From a bacterium (lineage in GTDB: Bacteria > Pseudomonadota > Gammaproteobacteria > Berkiellales > Berkiellaceae), in the NCBI GenBank assembly GCA_009927065.1, contig RFNU01000214.1, positions 1 to 27,394 of the forward strand: a DNA stretch of 27,394 bases, given 5' to 3'. Every line of letters starts with the position of its first letter. Position 1 is the stretch's first letter. The translations under genes and the position numbers were made by a program. The notes beneath the pieces are model-generated. The model was not told where the DNA came from. It searched no databases and saw only the letters and a program-made list of their open reading frames with translations. Positions 17,961-25,316 of the stretch are shown here, in pieces.

Positions 17961-17976
17961 TCTCCGCATAAAGATT

Positions 17977-19218
17977 ATGAACAGTTTTAAAGAAGCCGCT
18001 TTAACTTATCATGAATTCCCAAAACCAGGAAAACTAGCAACTCAATTAACAAAACCTAGTGAGACACCCAAAGATTTGGCATTAGCTTATTCTCCAGGTG
18101 TAGCCGAGCCTGTTAAGGCCATAGCTAACAAACCGAATGATGTGTACCGTTATACACAAAAAGGCAATCTTGTTGGTGTGATTTCAAATGGCACAGCCGT
18201 TTTGGGCTTGGGAAATGTTGGTCCATTAGCCTCGAAACCGGTTATGGAAGGCAAAGGATTGCTTTTCAAAAAACTAGCAGATATTGATGTTTTTGATATC
18301 GAGATTAATGAAAATGATCCATTAATGTTTATTGAAGTTGTCAGTAGATTAGAGCCCACTTTTGGAGGGATTAATCTTGAAGACATTCGAGCACCAGAAT
18401 GCTTTTTAATTGAGCAAGAATTAAAAAAAAGAATGCATATACCAGTTTTTCATGACGATCAGCATGGCACAGCTATTACAGTCGCGGCAGCTTTAAAAAA
18501 CGCTCTTTTGCTTCAACAAAAGAAAATCAATGCGATTAAGATTGTCTGTGTTGGTGCAGGAGCCGCGGGGATTGCTTGTATGAATTTATTAGCAAGTCAA
18601 GGTGTGCCAAAAGAGCATATTTTTTTATTAGATACAAAAGGTCTAGTTGTAAGTTCTCGCGAAGACCTTAATCCTTATAAAGCTGTTTTTGCACAAGACT
18701 TGCCTCCAGCAACGTTAGGAGATGTTATGCATGGAGCCGATGTCTTTATAGGATTATCAGCTCCTGATTTGCTGACTGATAAAATGGTTTTATCAATGAA
18801 TGATAATCCTATTATTTTTGCAATGGCCAATCCAGATCCTGAAATTCTTCCAACAAAAGCATTGGAAATTAGAGATGATATCATAATAGCCACAGGACGC
18901 AGTGACTTTCCTAATCAAGTGAATAATGTTTTGTGCTTCCCTTTTATCTTTCGGGGAGCTTTAGATGTCAGAGCCAAAGAAATAAATGTCTCTATGATGA
19001 AAGCTGCTCTTGATGCATTAAGTGAGCTTGTGCATGAGCCTGTTCCTCAAGTGGTGCTAGATGGTTATCAGCTTGAAAATCTTTCATTTGGATCAGAATA
19101 TATTCTTCCTAAACCTACAGACCCTCGTCTAAAAGAAAGAATTAGTTCGGCGGTTGCGAGGGCAGCTGTTGCGACTGGTGTAGCTGAATTGCCATTACCA
19201 GAGTATGCACTCTTATAA
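17977..19218 (+). CDS. NADP-type malic enzyme lacking the phosphotransacetylase domain
   Basis: Decarboxylates malate to pyruvate with reduction of NAD(P)+. 413 residues: an N-terminal malic domain (KPGKLATQLTKP, LALAYSPGVAEP, VISNGTAVLGLGNVGPLASKPVMEGK, DIRAPECF, HDDQHGTA) and a Rossmann-type NAD-binding domain (VCVGAGAAGIA near residue 192, FAMANPDPE, TGRSDFPNQVNN). MaeB of E. coli carries an additional phosphotransacetylase-like C-terminal domain of more than 300 residues; here the protein ends after the malic enzyme part, as in short MaeB-like enzymes. The start at ATG 17977 gives MNSFKEAALTYHEFPKPG, the expected N-terminus; the frame opens 33 bases earlier. It is convergent with hemB. 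Confidence 0.92.
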   Translation: MNSFKEAALTYHEFPKPGKLATQLTKPSETPKDLALAYSPGVAEPVKAIANKPNDVYRYTQKGNLVGVISNGTAVLGLGNVGPLASKPVMEGKGLLFKKLADIDVFDIEINENDPLMFIEVVSRLEPTFGGINLEDIRAPECFLIEQELKKRMHIPVFHDDQHGTAITVAAALKNALLLQQKKINAIKIVCVGAGAAGIACMNLLASQGVPKEHIFLLDTKGLVVSSREDLNPYKAVFAQDLPPATLGDVMHGADVFIGLSAPDLLTDKMVLSMNDNPIIFAMANPDPEILPTKALEIRDDIIIATGRSDFPNQVNNVLCFPFIFRGALDVRAKEINVSMMKAALDALSELVHEPVPQVVLDGYQLENLSFGSEYILPKPTDPRLKERISSAVARAAVATGVAELPLPEYALL

Positions 19219-19229
19219 GAAGCAGCGCA

Positions 19230-19379
19230 TATAGCAGCATGAAAAAAATTTATTCATAAGCGAATCATTCCTGTTGCTTAATCGGTAGCCCATCTTCTTT
19301 AGGGGATGGGTAGTTCACCACAAAAACAATAGATTAGAAAAATTACCGACCTCTTTAAGCAACAATCCTAGCTGCTATA
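19230..19379. ncRNA. possible structured RNA or palindromic element between maeB-like gene and hemB
   Basis: Nested long-range complementarity: TATAGCAGC (19230-19238) with GCTGCTATA (19371-19379); GTTGCTTAA (19273-19281) with TTAAGCAAC (19355-19363); TCGGTA (19282-19287) with TACCGA (19344-19349); and an inner hairpin CCCATC/GATGGG (19289-19294, 19305-19310). All four are perfect and properly nested, which chance in this AT-rich gap would rarely give. TCCTTTTT follows. It resembles neither tmRNA, RNase P, SRP RNA nor tRNA. It could also be a miniature transposable element. The strand is undecided. Confidence 0.4.
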
Positions 19380-19405
19380 AGAATCCTTTTTGCCATTTGT
19401 ATTAT

Positions 19406-19455
19406 AAAAAGCCGGCCTTAATCAGGCAGTAGCATCAACACACCATGCTTAAGGC
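19406..19455 (-). terminator. Rho-independent terminator of hemB
   Basis: On the minus strand GCCTTAA (19449-19455) pairs with TTAAGGC (19415-19421), followed after CGGC by a TTTTT run (19406-19410). It sits about 90 bases after the hemB stop. A small GCAT/ATGC hairpin lies within the loop. Confidence 0.5.
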
Positions 19456-19546
19456 TAACAAGCTTATAAAATCAGCATATGCTTTTGGGAGTAACGCTCT
19501 TTGTAATAAACAGTTGAATATAAAAAACAAGGGCTAATTCCTTCTT

Positions 19547-20530
19547 CTATTTTAATAAACGAGCAGCTTCTAATGCAAAATAAGTAATAATTTTATTAGC
19601 CCCACTCCTTTTTTGGGCAAAAAGAGCTTCTAGTAATAGATTGTCGAGGGAGTTTACATTTTCTTTCGCAGCATAATAGATCATCGAGCATTCGCCTGAA
19701 ACATGATAAGACCACACAGGTCGATCTTGAGAAGAGCTAATTGACTGGATAATATCAAGATAATGCAATCCTGGCTTGACAAGTAGAAAGTCAGCACCCT
19801 CGAGCTCATCGGTTTTAGCTTCCAAAAATACTTGAAAACGTGAGCGATAATCCATTTGATAGGTTTTTTTATCAGCTGTACCTAGAAAACGCGCTGAATC
19901 AACAGCATGTCTGAATGGTCCATAAAGGTGAGAGGAAAATTTTACGCTGTATGATAGAATTAATGTATTAATAAGCTTATGATCATCAAGAGTTTCTCTG
20001 ATAGATTGAATTCTACCATCCATCATATCTGATGGTGCAATAATATCCGCGCCGGCCAGAGCATAGCATAACGCCTGTTTAGATAGTAAAGGCAACGTTA
20101 GGTCATTATCAATTTGACCATCATTTGATAACAAACCATCTTGACCAGAAGGCTGAAAAGGATCTAAGGCAACATCTGCTATAATCATTAAAGAAGGGAA
20201 TCGTAATTTTAATGCTTGAATAGTTTTAGGTATTAAACCATCAGGGTCATAAGCTGCACTGCAATCAAGAGTTTTTTTTTCCTGATCAATGACAGGAAAG
20301 AGAGCTATTGTTTTTATATTGTTACTAAGAAGCTCTTCACAATAATGAAATAATCCATTTAAGCTATATCTGAGAGAGAAGGGCATCGCCTCAATTGCTT
20401 CATTATTAGCTTTATCATGAATGAATATAGGGCATATTAAATCATGGGGTCTGAGATAAACATCTTGCACTAGATCTCGTAATGTCTGATTACTACGGTA
20501 CCGTCTAAAGCGATTAAAAAAAGAAGACAT
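19547..20530 (-). CDS. hemB: delta-aminolevulinic acid dehydratase (porphobilinogen synthase)
   Basis: Condenses two 5-aminolevulinates to porphobilinogen in haem synthesis; 327 residues. The two Schiff-base lysines are present: SYSVKFSS and LVKPGL. The metal-binding segment reads DVALDPFQPSGQDG, with aspartate and alanine where zinc enzymes carry cysteines, so by family rules this is a zinc-independent, magnesium-type enzyme. The N-terminus has the RFRRYRSN substrate-site/arm region. It is divergent from mdh (131-base gap). hemE, a later step of the same pathway, lies 1.2 kb away on the other strand. Confidence 0.95.
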   Translation of the reverse strand: MSSFFNRFRRYRSNQTLRDLVQDVYLRPHDLICPIFIHDKANNEAIEAMPFSLRYSLNGLFHYCEELLSNNIKTIALFPVIDQEKKTLDCSAAYDPDGLIPKTIQALKLRFPSLMIIADVALDPFQPSGQDGLLSNDGQIDNDLTLPLLSKQALCYALAGADIIAPSDMMDGRIQSIRETLDDHKLINTLILSYSVKFSSHLYGPFRHAVDSARFLGTADKKTYQMDYRSRFQVFLEAKTDELEGADFLLVKPGLHYLDIIQSISSSQDRPVWSYHVSGECSMIYYAAKENVNSLDNLLLEALFAQKRSGANKIITYFALEAARLLK

Positions 20531-20564
20531 ATGTTTTATAAATAATGATAAAAACTTAAAAGCA

Positions 20565-20639
20565 GCATACTTGATTAAGGTTGATAGATAAATGGGTTAG
20601 CTAGCAGATTAACTAGAATTTAACTATTATTAAGTATGC
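20565..20639. promoter_or_regulatory. inverted repeat in the hemB-mdh divergent promoter region
   Basis: GCATACTT (20565-20572) is repeated inverted as AAGTATGC (20632-20639); the following bases also largely match (GATTAA versus AATAA). The arms are 59 bases apart, flanking the space that must hold both divergent promoters, and could be paired operator sites or chance. Confidence 0.25.
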
Positions 20640-20661
20640 ATAAAAACTTTCAGGTGTAAAA

Positions 20662-21636
20662 ATGCGTTTTTTGGCTCAAAAAAAACATAAAATAGCGCTC
20701 ATAGGTGCTGGCAATATTGGCGGGACATTAGCTCATTTATGCTTACTGAAAGATCTGGGAGATATTGTTCTTTTCGATGTTAAAGAAGGCCTTCCACAAG
20801 GTAAAGCGCTTGATCTTATGCAATCAGCCGCCCTAGATAATATTGATTGCTCTATATTAGGCACCAACGATTACAAATATATTGAAGGGGCAAATATAGT
20901 TATTGTGACCGCAGGATCTCCTAGAAAACCAGGTATGACGCGCGATGATTTATTAAACATTAATGCTACAGTTATGAACGAGGTGGGAGAGGCAATTAAG
21001 ACTTATTGCCCTACTGCTTTTGTTATTTGTGTAACAAATCCTCTTGATGCCATGGTGTATTTGCTACAGCACAGCTCAGGGTTACCTGATAATCAAATTA
21101 TTGGCATGGCAGGTGTTTTAGATTCATCGAGATTTCGGTTTTTTTTAGCAGATCATTTTAAAGTAAGCCTAAAGAATGTTGATGCATTCGTATTAGGAGG
21201 TCATGGAGACTCAATGGTTCCTCTAACACAGCTATCACATGTCAATGGTGTTTCATTGGAAGAACATGTTCTTCAGGGCACATTAGAAGCTAACGATTTA
21301 GCTGCATTGATTCAGCGTACGCGGATGGGCGGCGGTGAAATAGTAAATTTACTCAAAGTCGGATCAGCGTTTTATGCCCCTGCTGCTAGTGCTATTTGTA
21401 TGGCCGAAGCTGTATTATTTGATCAACATTTATTGGTTTCAGCCGCAAGTAAGCTTTATGCATCTTATGGTGTAAAAAGACCCATGTTTTTAGGTGTGCC
21501 AACTGTTTTAAGTGGCTTAGGTGTGGAAAAGATCATTGAGCTTCCTTTAACAAAAGAAGAACAAGAGAATCTCAACATTTCTATTAAAGCTGTTGAAGAT
21601 CAAATTAATGATCTGGAAAGATTAGGATTTATTTAA
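20662..21636 (+). CDS. mdh: malate dehydrogenase, LDH-like type
   Basis: NAD-dependent oxidation of malate to oxaloacetate in the TCA cycle; 324 residues. It begins with the Rossmann motif IALIGAGNIGGT and an aspartate in LFDVKEG that selects NAD. The substrate loop reads SPRKPGMTRDDLL: arginine at the discriminating position indicates malate and not lactate. NPLDAMVY, GMAGVLDSSRFR and the catalytic GGHGDSMVP follow. This is the lactate-dehydrogenase-like malate dehydrogenase common in alphaproteobacteria and other phyla, unlike the E. coli form. AGGTG sits just before the ATG. It lies near the malic enzyme, so malate metabolism is clustered here. Confidence 0.93.
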   Translation: MRFLAQKKHKIALIGAGNIGGTLAHLCLLKDLGDIVLFDVKEGLPQGKALDLMQSAALDNIDCSILGTNDYKYIEGANIVIVTAGSPRKPGMTRDDLLNINATVMNEVGEAIKTYCPTAFVICVTNPLDAMVYLLQHSSGLPDNQIIGMAGVLDSSRFRFFLADHFKVSLKNVDAFVLGGHGDSMVPLTQLSHVNGVSLEEHVLQGTLEANDLAALIQRTRMGGGEIVNLLKVGSAFYAPAASAICMAEAVLFDQHLLVSAASKLYASYGVKRPMFLGVPTVLSGLGVEKIIELPLTKEEQENLNISIKAVEDQINDLERLGFI

Positions 21637-21761
21637 AAAAATAAATGACATGAAATTGCAAGAGATCTTTAAAAATAAAAGAATTTATCACATATCTTTA
21701 TACATTGATTTGAATATTTGGCATGATAGATAGGGAATCAATTTATTTACCTTGAGAGAAA

Positions 21762-22832
21762 ATGAATACAAAAGTCATCGCTCCCACTCAAAGACGATAT
21801 GAAAATTTATTGAACGATAACAACACTAAAACATTTCCTTTATGGATGATGAGGCAAGCAGGTCGTTATTTGCCAGAATATCAATTTATTCGTAAACAAC
21901 ATAAATCGTTTCTTGATTTATGTGAAAATCCATTGATCGCAAGTAGAATCACATTACAGCCTCTAGAAAGATTTGAGCTTGATGCGGCTATTATTTTTGC
22001 TGATATTTTATTACCATTACTTTGTATTAAAGGATTAAATTTGATTTTTACTGACTCCTCAGGCCCTCAAATTACTTATAGAAATGATCGATTGCTTGAT
22101 GTTCATAGTTACTCCAATCCAATAGATACCTTAGATTATGTCGCTGAGGCTATACTCAGCGTTAGCCATGCTTTAGATGAAACACAAGCACTCATAGGAT
22201 TTTGTGGCGCACCATGGACTGTTGCAATGTATGCCTGGCAAGGTACATCTGCTAATAATTTCAAAACAGCGCTTGATTTTTTCTACAAGAACCCATTGCA
22301 AGCTGCGCAGTGGCTTGAATTATTATCAGAGTGCTTTTTAGATTATTTAAAAATGCAAGTTAGAGCTGGTGCTACCCAGATTATGATTTTTGATAGCTGG
22401 GCTTTCTTATGTCCGAAATCATCATGGGGTTCAGATGTGTATCAATATACTTTAAAATTAATGCGGAGTTTTAAACAAGCTTATCCAGATATTCCTTTGA
22501 TTTATTATCCTAGAGGCAGGGCAGTTGATGCTCTGAATATTCCTGAACAACCGTTTGACGTTATAGCATGCGATAGCAATACGGATATGTTGTCTTTGCA
22601 AAACAAGACCACTAAAGTATTACAAGGTAATTTTAGAGCTGATTTATTGTTAGAATCAAAAGAATGTATTGAACAAGCTGTAGAAGAATATTTTTCAAAA
22701 TTATTAAAACCTGTTATTGTGAATCTAGGGCAAGGGATTAATCCTTTAACTCCTGTCGATCATGTTGATGCTTTTGTTAAGGCTGTGCGTTATCAAGAGA
22801 AGATTTTTTCTGTTAATCATTCAAACCATTAA
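21762..22832 (+). CDS. hemE: uroporphyrinogen decarboxylase
   Basis: Removes four carboxyl groups from uroporphyrinogen III to give coproporphyrinogen III; 356 residues (E. coli 354). The signature PLWMMRQAGRYLPEY at residues 27-41 contains the substrate-binding arginines, FADILLPL carries the catalytic-type aspartate, and GFCGAPWTVAMY, FDSWAFLCP and NLGQGINPLTPVD are all typical. GAGAG precedes the ATG. The YfhL-like ferredoxin gene follows after 51 bases in the same direction. Confidence 0.95.
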   Translation: MNTKVIAPTQRRYENLLNDNNTKTFPLWMMRQAGRYLPEYQFIRKQHKSFLDLCENPLIASRITLQPLERFELDAAIIFADILLPLLCIKGLNLIFTDSSGPQITYRNDRLLDVHSYSNPIDTLDYVAEAILSVSHALDETQALIGFCGAPWTVAMYAWQGTSANNFKTALDFFYKNPLQAAQWLELLSECFLDYLKMQVRAGATQIMIFDSWAFLCPKSSWGSDVYQYTLKLMRSFKQAYPDIPLIYYPRGRAVDALNIPEQPFDVIACDSNTDMLSLQNKTTKVLQGNFRADLLLESKECIEQAVEEYFSKLLKPVIVNLGQGINPLTPVDHVDAFVKAVRYQEKIFSVNHSNH

Positions 22833-22883
22833 AGGCGTGATTCTTGAAATTTTGTGATTGATTTAGTAAGAAGGGATGTTATC

Positions 22884-23081
22884 ATGGGCTTAATTATTAC
22901 AAGTGAGTGTATTAATTGTGATGTATGTGAACCTGCTTGTCCTAATACAGCAATTTCATTTGGTTCTGATTATTATATGATTAATCAAACATTGTGCACT
23001 CATTGTCAGGGTTTTTATGAAGAGCCACAGTGTATTCTCCTTTGCCCGACCGATTGCATCACAGAACATGTTGATAAATAA
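22884..23081 (+). CDS. YfhL/Allochromatium-type 2[4Fe-4S] ferredoxin
   Basis: 65-residue ferredoxin. First cluster: cysteines 9, 12, 15 and 19 (CINCDVCEPACP). Second cluster: C38-x2-C41-x8-C50-x3-C54, plus C58. The eight-residue insertion between the second and third cysteines of cluster II is the mark of the Allochromatium/YfhL group, known for very low potentials. The start at 22884 is set by MGLIITSECI and by GGGA 7 bases upstream; the frame opens at a GTG 30 bases earlier. Electron partner unknown. It may be co-transcribed with hemE. Confidence 0.9.
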   Translation: MGLIITSECINCDVCEPACPNTAISFGSDYYMINQTLCTHCQGFYEEPQCILLCPTDCITEHVDK

Positions 23082-23176
23082 TTATATTTTCATTTATAAT
23101 GTGTAATAAGCTATAAATTTTAAAAAGTTATCATAGCTACATTCAAATTAATTTAGAAAATTAAGGGTGGTAAAAA

Positions 23177-24169
23177 ATGAGTATTTACCAAAATATAAAA
23201 CTAGTTAATGATGATAAAGATATTCATGTAATTGCAGATGATACTCAACATGAACAAAATGATGAGAACGTTTATGATGAAGATCTGATGGTGGATATCA
23301 ATAAAGAAGATCATGAGATAGCTAATATTCAGTCGATTAAAGTGAGTCTACAACAGTCTACAGATAGCTTTGATCATTATTTTAAATACCCATATCTTTC
23401 TGAAGAGCAAGAAAAAGAACTAGCTCATGATTTTTTGATGAATGGATCATTAAAAGCGGCTCACACTCTTGTTTTGGCACATATGCGCTATGTTGTAAAA
23501 GTGGCCAAAGGTTATTTGGGTTATGGCTTACCTTTAAATGAACTTGTACAAGAAGGCGCTATCGGTTTAATGAAAGCTGTAAAAAAATTTAATCCATTAC
23601 AAGGAGTCAGATTGGTTTCTTTTGGGATATATTGGATTAAAGCTGAAATTCATGAATATATTATAAAAAATTGGCGATTAGTCAAAATCGCGACAACAAA
23701 AGCTCAGCGCAAATTATTTTTCAATTATAGACGATTGAAAAAAGAAAATTTTGAAGACTTATCTTCTCGGCGCAAACAAAATGAAAATATAGCCCAAGCA
23801 TTAGATGTGAGCGTTGACGAAGTCGATCTGATGAGTTTACGCATGAAAGAACAAGAAATACAGCTAGACAGGCCTATTAGCAATGAGTCTAAATTAACAG
23901 TAGGAGATACCATCCCTTCTTTACAAAAAGATCCTGGATTATTAGTAATGGAAGAAGATAATCAAGATTATTATCAGCATAAATTACCGCAAGCGTTCAA
24001 CATTTTAAATGCTAGAGACCAAGATATCATCAAATCTCGTTATTATAACGAGGACAAAATCACTTTAAAAGATTTGGCTGATAAATATGCGATTTCAGTA
24101 GAGCGTGTTCGTCAACTAGAAAAGAGCGCTTTGGATCGTTTAAAAGGAGTATTGCAAGAATCTGAATAA
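23177..24169 (+). CDS. rpoH: RNA polymerase heat-shock sigma factor RpoH (sigma-32)
   Basis: Directs RNA polymerase to heat-shock promoters; 330 residues versus 284 in E. coli. Region 1.2 is YPYLSEEQEKELA near residue 72. Region 2 has RYVVKVAKGYLGYGLP, LVQEGAIGLMKAVKKFNP and VRLVSFGIYWIKAEIHEYI. The RpoH box QRKLFFNYRRL follows near 177, which sets it apart from RpoD and RpoS. Region 4.2 has DLADKYAISVERVRQLEKSAL. The first 65 residues are an extra acidic, aspartate/glutamate-rich tail not found in E. coli RpoH. GGGTGG precedes the ATG. No ftsX or ftsE is adjacent upstream as in many gammaproteobacteria. Confidence 0.92.
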   Translation: MSIYQNIKLVNDDKDIHVIADDTQHEQNDENVYDEDLMVDINKEDHEIANIQSIKVSLQQSTDSFDHYFKYPYLSEEQEKELAHDFLMNGSLKAAHTLVLAHMRYVVKVAKGYLGYGLPLNELVQEGAIGLMKAVKKFNPLQGVRLVSFGIYWIKAEIHEYIIKNWRLVKIATTKAQRKLFFNYRRLKKENFEDLSSRRKQNENIAQALDVSVDEVDLMSLRMKEQEIQLDRPISNESKLTVGDTIPSLQKDPGLLVMEEDNQDYYQHKLPQAFNILNARDQDIIKSRYYNEDKITLKDLADKYAISVERVRQLEKSALDRLKGVLQESE

Positions 24170-24182
24170 AATGTTTAAGAGT

Positions 24183-24467
24183 TTAAAGCTCTAGATATGA
24201 ATAAATCAGACCTTTGATTTCCGCCTTAGAAAAGATGCCGCCATATTGTTGAAAGGTTATCTGCTGATCTTTGATCAGTCTTATTAAAGGGACAGCTTTG
24301 ATATCATAAAGCATGCGCAATTGAGGGCCTAACTGATCATAGTCCCAGCATAAAAAACTAAGCCTATCGTGATATTCACTCTCTAGCTCTTGCTTAATAT
24401 CAATCAGTTTTAAAGAATTAACACTCCAACTGGATGTAATAAACAAGCAAGTTGGGGTTGAAGGCAT
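24183..24467 (-). CDS. thioredoxin-fold protein without redox cysteines
   Basis: 94 residues with the thioredoxin pattern: beta strand and tryptophan (CLFITSSWSVNSLKL), acidic middle (FLCWDYDQLGPQL), then YDIKAVPLIRLIKDQQI with the cis-proline after valine, and the GGIFSKAEIKGLI helix. Where thioredoxin has WCGPC this protein has WSVNS, so both active-site cysteines are serine and no disulphide exchange is expected. It is divergent from rho; trxA precedes rho in several gammaproteobacteria, usually on the same strand, so this may be a degenerate relative. No good ribosome binding site is seen before the ATG. Its stop lies 13 bases beyond the convergent rpoH stop. Confidence 0.65.
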   Translation of the reverse strand: MPSTPTCLFITSSWSVNSLKLIDIKQELESEYHDRLSFLCWDYDQLGPQLRMLYDIKAVPLIRLIKDQQITFQQYGGIFSKAEIKGLIYSYLEL

Positions 24468-24611
24468 TTCGAAGGTTTTAATAATAAATTAAAAAAATAC
24501 TGTCATATTAAAATATTAGCATAAAATATAATTAAACGATATTTCTGCCAACCATCTAAATTTAACAAAAACTCGCGGAATCTTTCATCTCACTTTACGC
24601 ATGTAAATTTT

Positions 24612-24653
24612 GGTGGAGATGGATAAAATTACCACCCTCTATAAAATGGTAAT
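24612..24653 (+). promoter_or_regulatory. overlapping alternative hairpins
   Basis: GGTGG (24612-24616) can pair with CCACC (24632-24636), while ATTACCA (24628-24634) can pair with TGGTAAT (24647-24653). The two stems share bases 24632-24634, so only one can form at a time. A third hairpin CTATCATG/CATGATAG (24656-24663, 24674-24681) and a fourth ATCGG/CCGAT (24713-24717, 24723-24727) follow. The function is unknown. This lies in the 849-base gap upstream of rho, for which I see no confident protein gene. Confidence 0.35.
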
Positions 24654-24761
24654 AGCTATCATGCCAGCAGATTCATGATAGAGACATGAATGGGGAAGAT
24701 AACATCCCTCAAATCGGATTAACCGATCTGCAGGGACACATTAGTTGCGTCAAGAGATCTT

Positions 24762-24848
24762 ATGAAGCTAGCGTTGTGGGCGCACCTGCTCCAGCATAAA
24801 GATAATCAAATTGCTGATCATGGGTCGCAAGCAGCCCCATGAGCAATT
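24762..24848. repeat. dispersed two-hairpin repeat, copy 2
   Basis: Reverse-oriented relative of 10214-10308. Hairpin I is very strong here: AATTGCT+CATGGG (24809-24815, 24819-24824) with CCCATG+AGCAATT (24836-24841, 24842-24848), 13 base pairs with a 3-base bulge. The apical stretch GGGTCGCAAGCAGCCC matches copy 1 (GGGTCGCAAGAAGCCC read on its minus strand). Hairpin II is weaker (GTG/CAC and AGC/GCT around 24767-24790). Short frames exist, a 26-residue one from ATG 24762 and a 37-residue one from ATG 24686, but neither is kept in copy 1. Confidence 0.55.
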
Positions 24849-24944
24849 CAGTTGTAGGAGTCCCCACTTAAGCTAGTTTTATTTGTTTTTCGTAATACGC
24901 ACAAAATTATAGGGATAGATACATAATAAGAAAAAGGGCGGGGC

Positions 24945-24973
24945 TTGACAATTATTGGATAGAGCACAATAAT
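24945..24973 (+). promoter_or_regulatory. strong sigma-70 promoter upstream of rho
   Basis: A perfect -35 TTGACA (24945-24950), a 17-base spacer and -10 AATAAT (24968-24973). This is the best promoter match noticed in the window. It would give a rho leader of about 335 bases, in line with the long autoregulated rho leaders known in enterobacteria. A GCAAAAC/GTTTTGC hairpin (25009-25015, 25030-25036) lies early in the leader. Confidence 0.65.
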
Positions 24974-25279
24974 GGTGGTACAAAAAAACATAATCGATAT
25001 TGTAACTGGCAAAACCCATTATTAACAAAGTTTTGCTAAAAGTTATTTACGATATAAATTTAGAACTTAGTAAACAGTTGTATTTAATTATTGCAATCTC
25101 TTGATTCAATCTTCATTGAGTGCATTTGTACTGTTATTTGGATGGTATTCCTGAGCTCTTAGACACCCTATCTTTCATGAGAATTCAATTAAGTAAATAA
25201 AAAAAACAGTTTTTTTAAGCATAGTTACCTTACAAGCTATAATCCCTAATATCTTTTACTTAAAATCCTGCTTAACAAA

Positions 25280-25312
25280 ATGGAGGCGGTGCACTATATA
25301 GCACTGAAATAA
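25280..25312 (+). CDS. possible leader peptide upstream of rho
   Basis: A ten-codon frame, MEAVHYIALK, ends 4 bases before the rho start codon. GGAGG lies at its second codon, about 30 bases before the rho ATG. A GTGC/GCAC hairpin (25289-25292, 25301-25304) sits between, which could bring GGAGG nearer to the rho start. No ribosome binding site precedes the leader itself, so it may not be translated. Confidence 0.25.
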   Translation: MEAVHYIALK

Positions 25313-25316
25313 TTTA

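Noticed and set aside
20662..21636. Lactate dehydrogenase
   Set aside because: The substrate loop has arginine (SPRKPGMTR), the malate-type residue, where lactate enzymes carry glutamine.
24631..24648. preQ1-I riboswitch-like string ACCCTCTATAAAA
   Set aside because: It matches part of the B. subtilis preQ1 aptamer, and QueF-like genes are in the window, but the purine-rich 5' stem partner is missing, the loop length is wrong and no queuosine gene lies downstream.
24686..24799. 37-residue frame ending VVGAPAPA, considered as a tmRNA tag or small gene
   Set aside because: No tmRNA 5' or 3' hallmark (GGGGCTG start, T loop, acceptor) is present, the tag does not end in ALAA or similar, and the frame is not kept in the repeat copy at 10214-10308.
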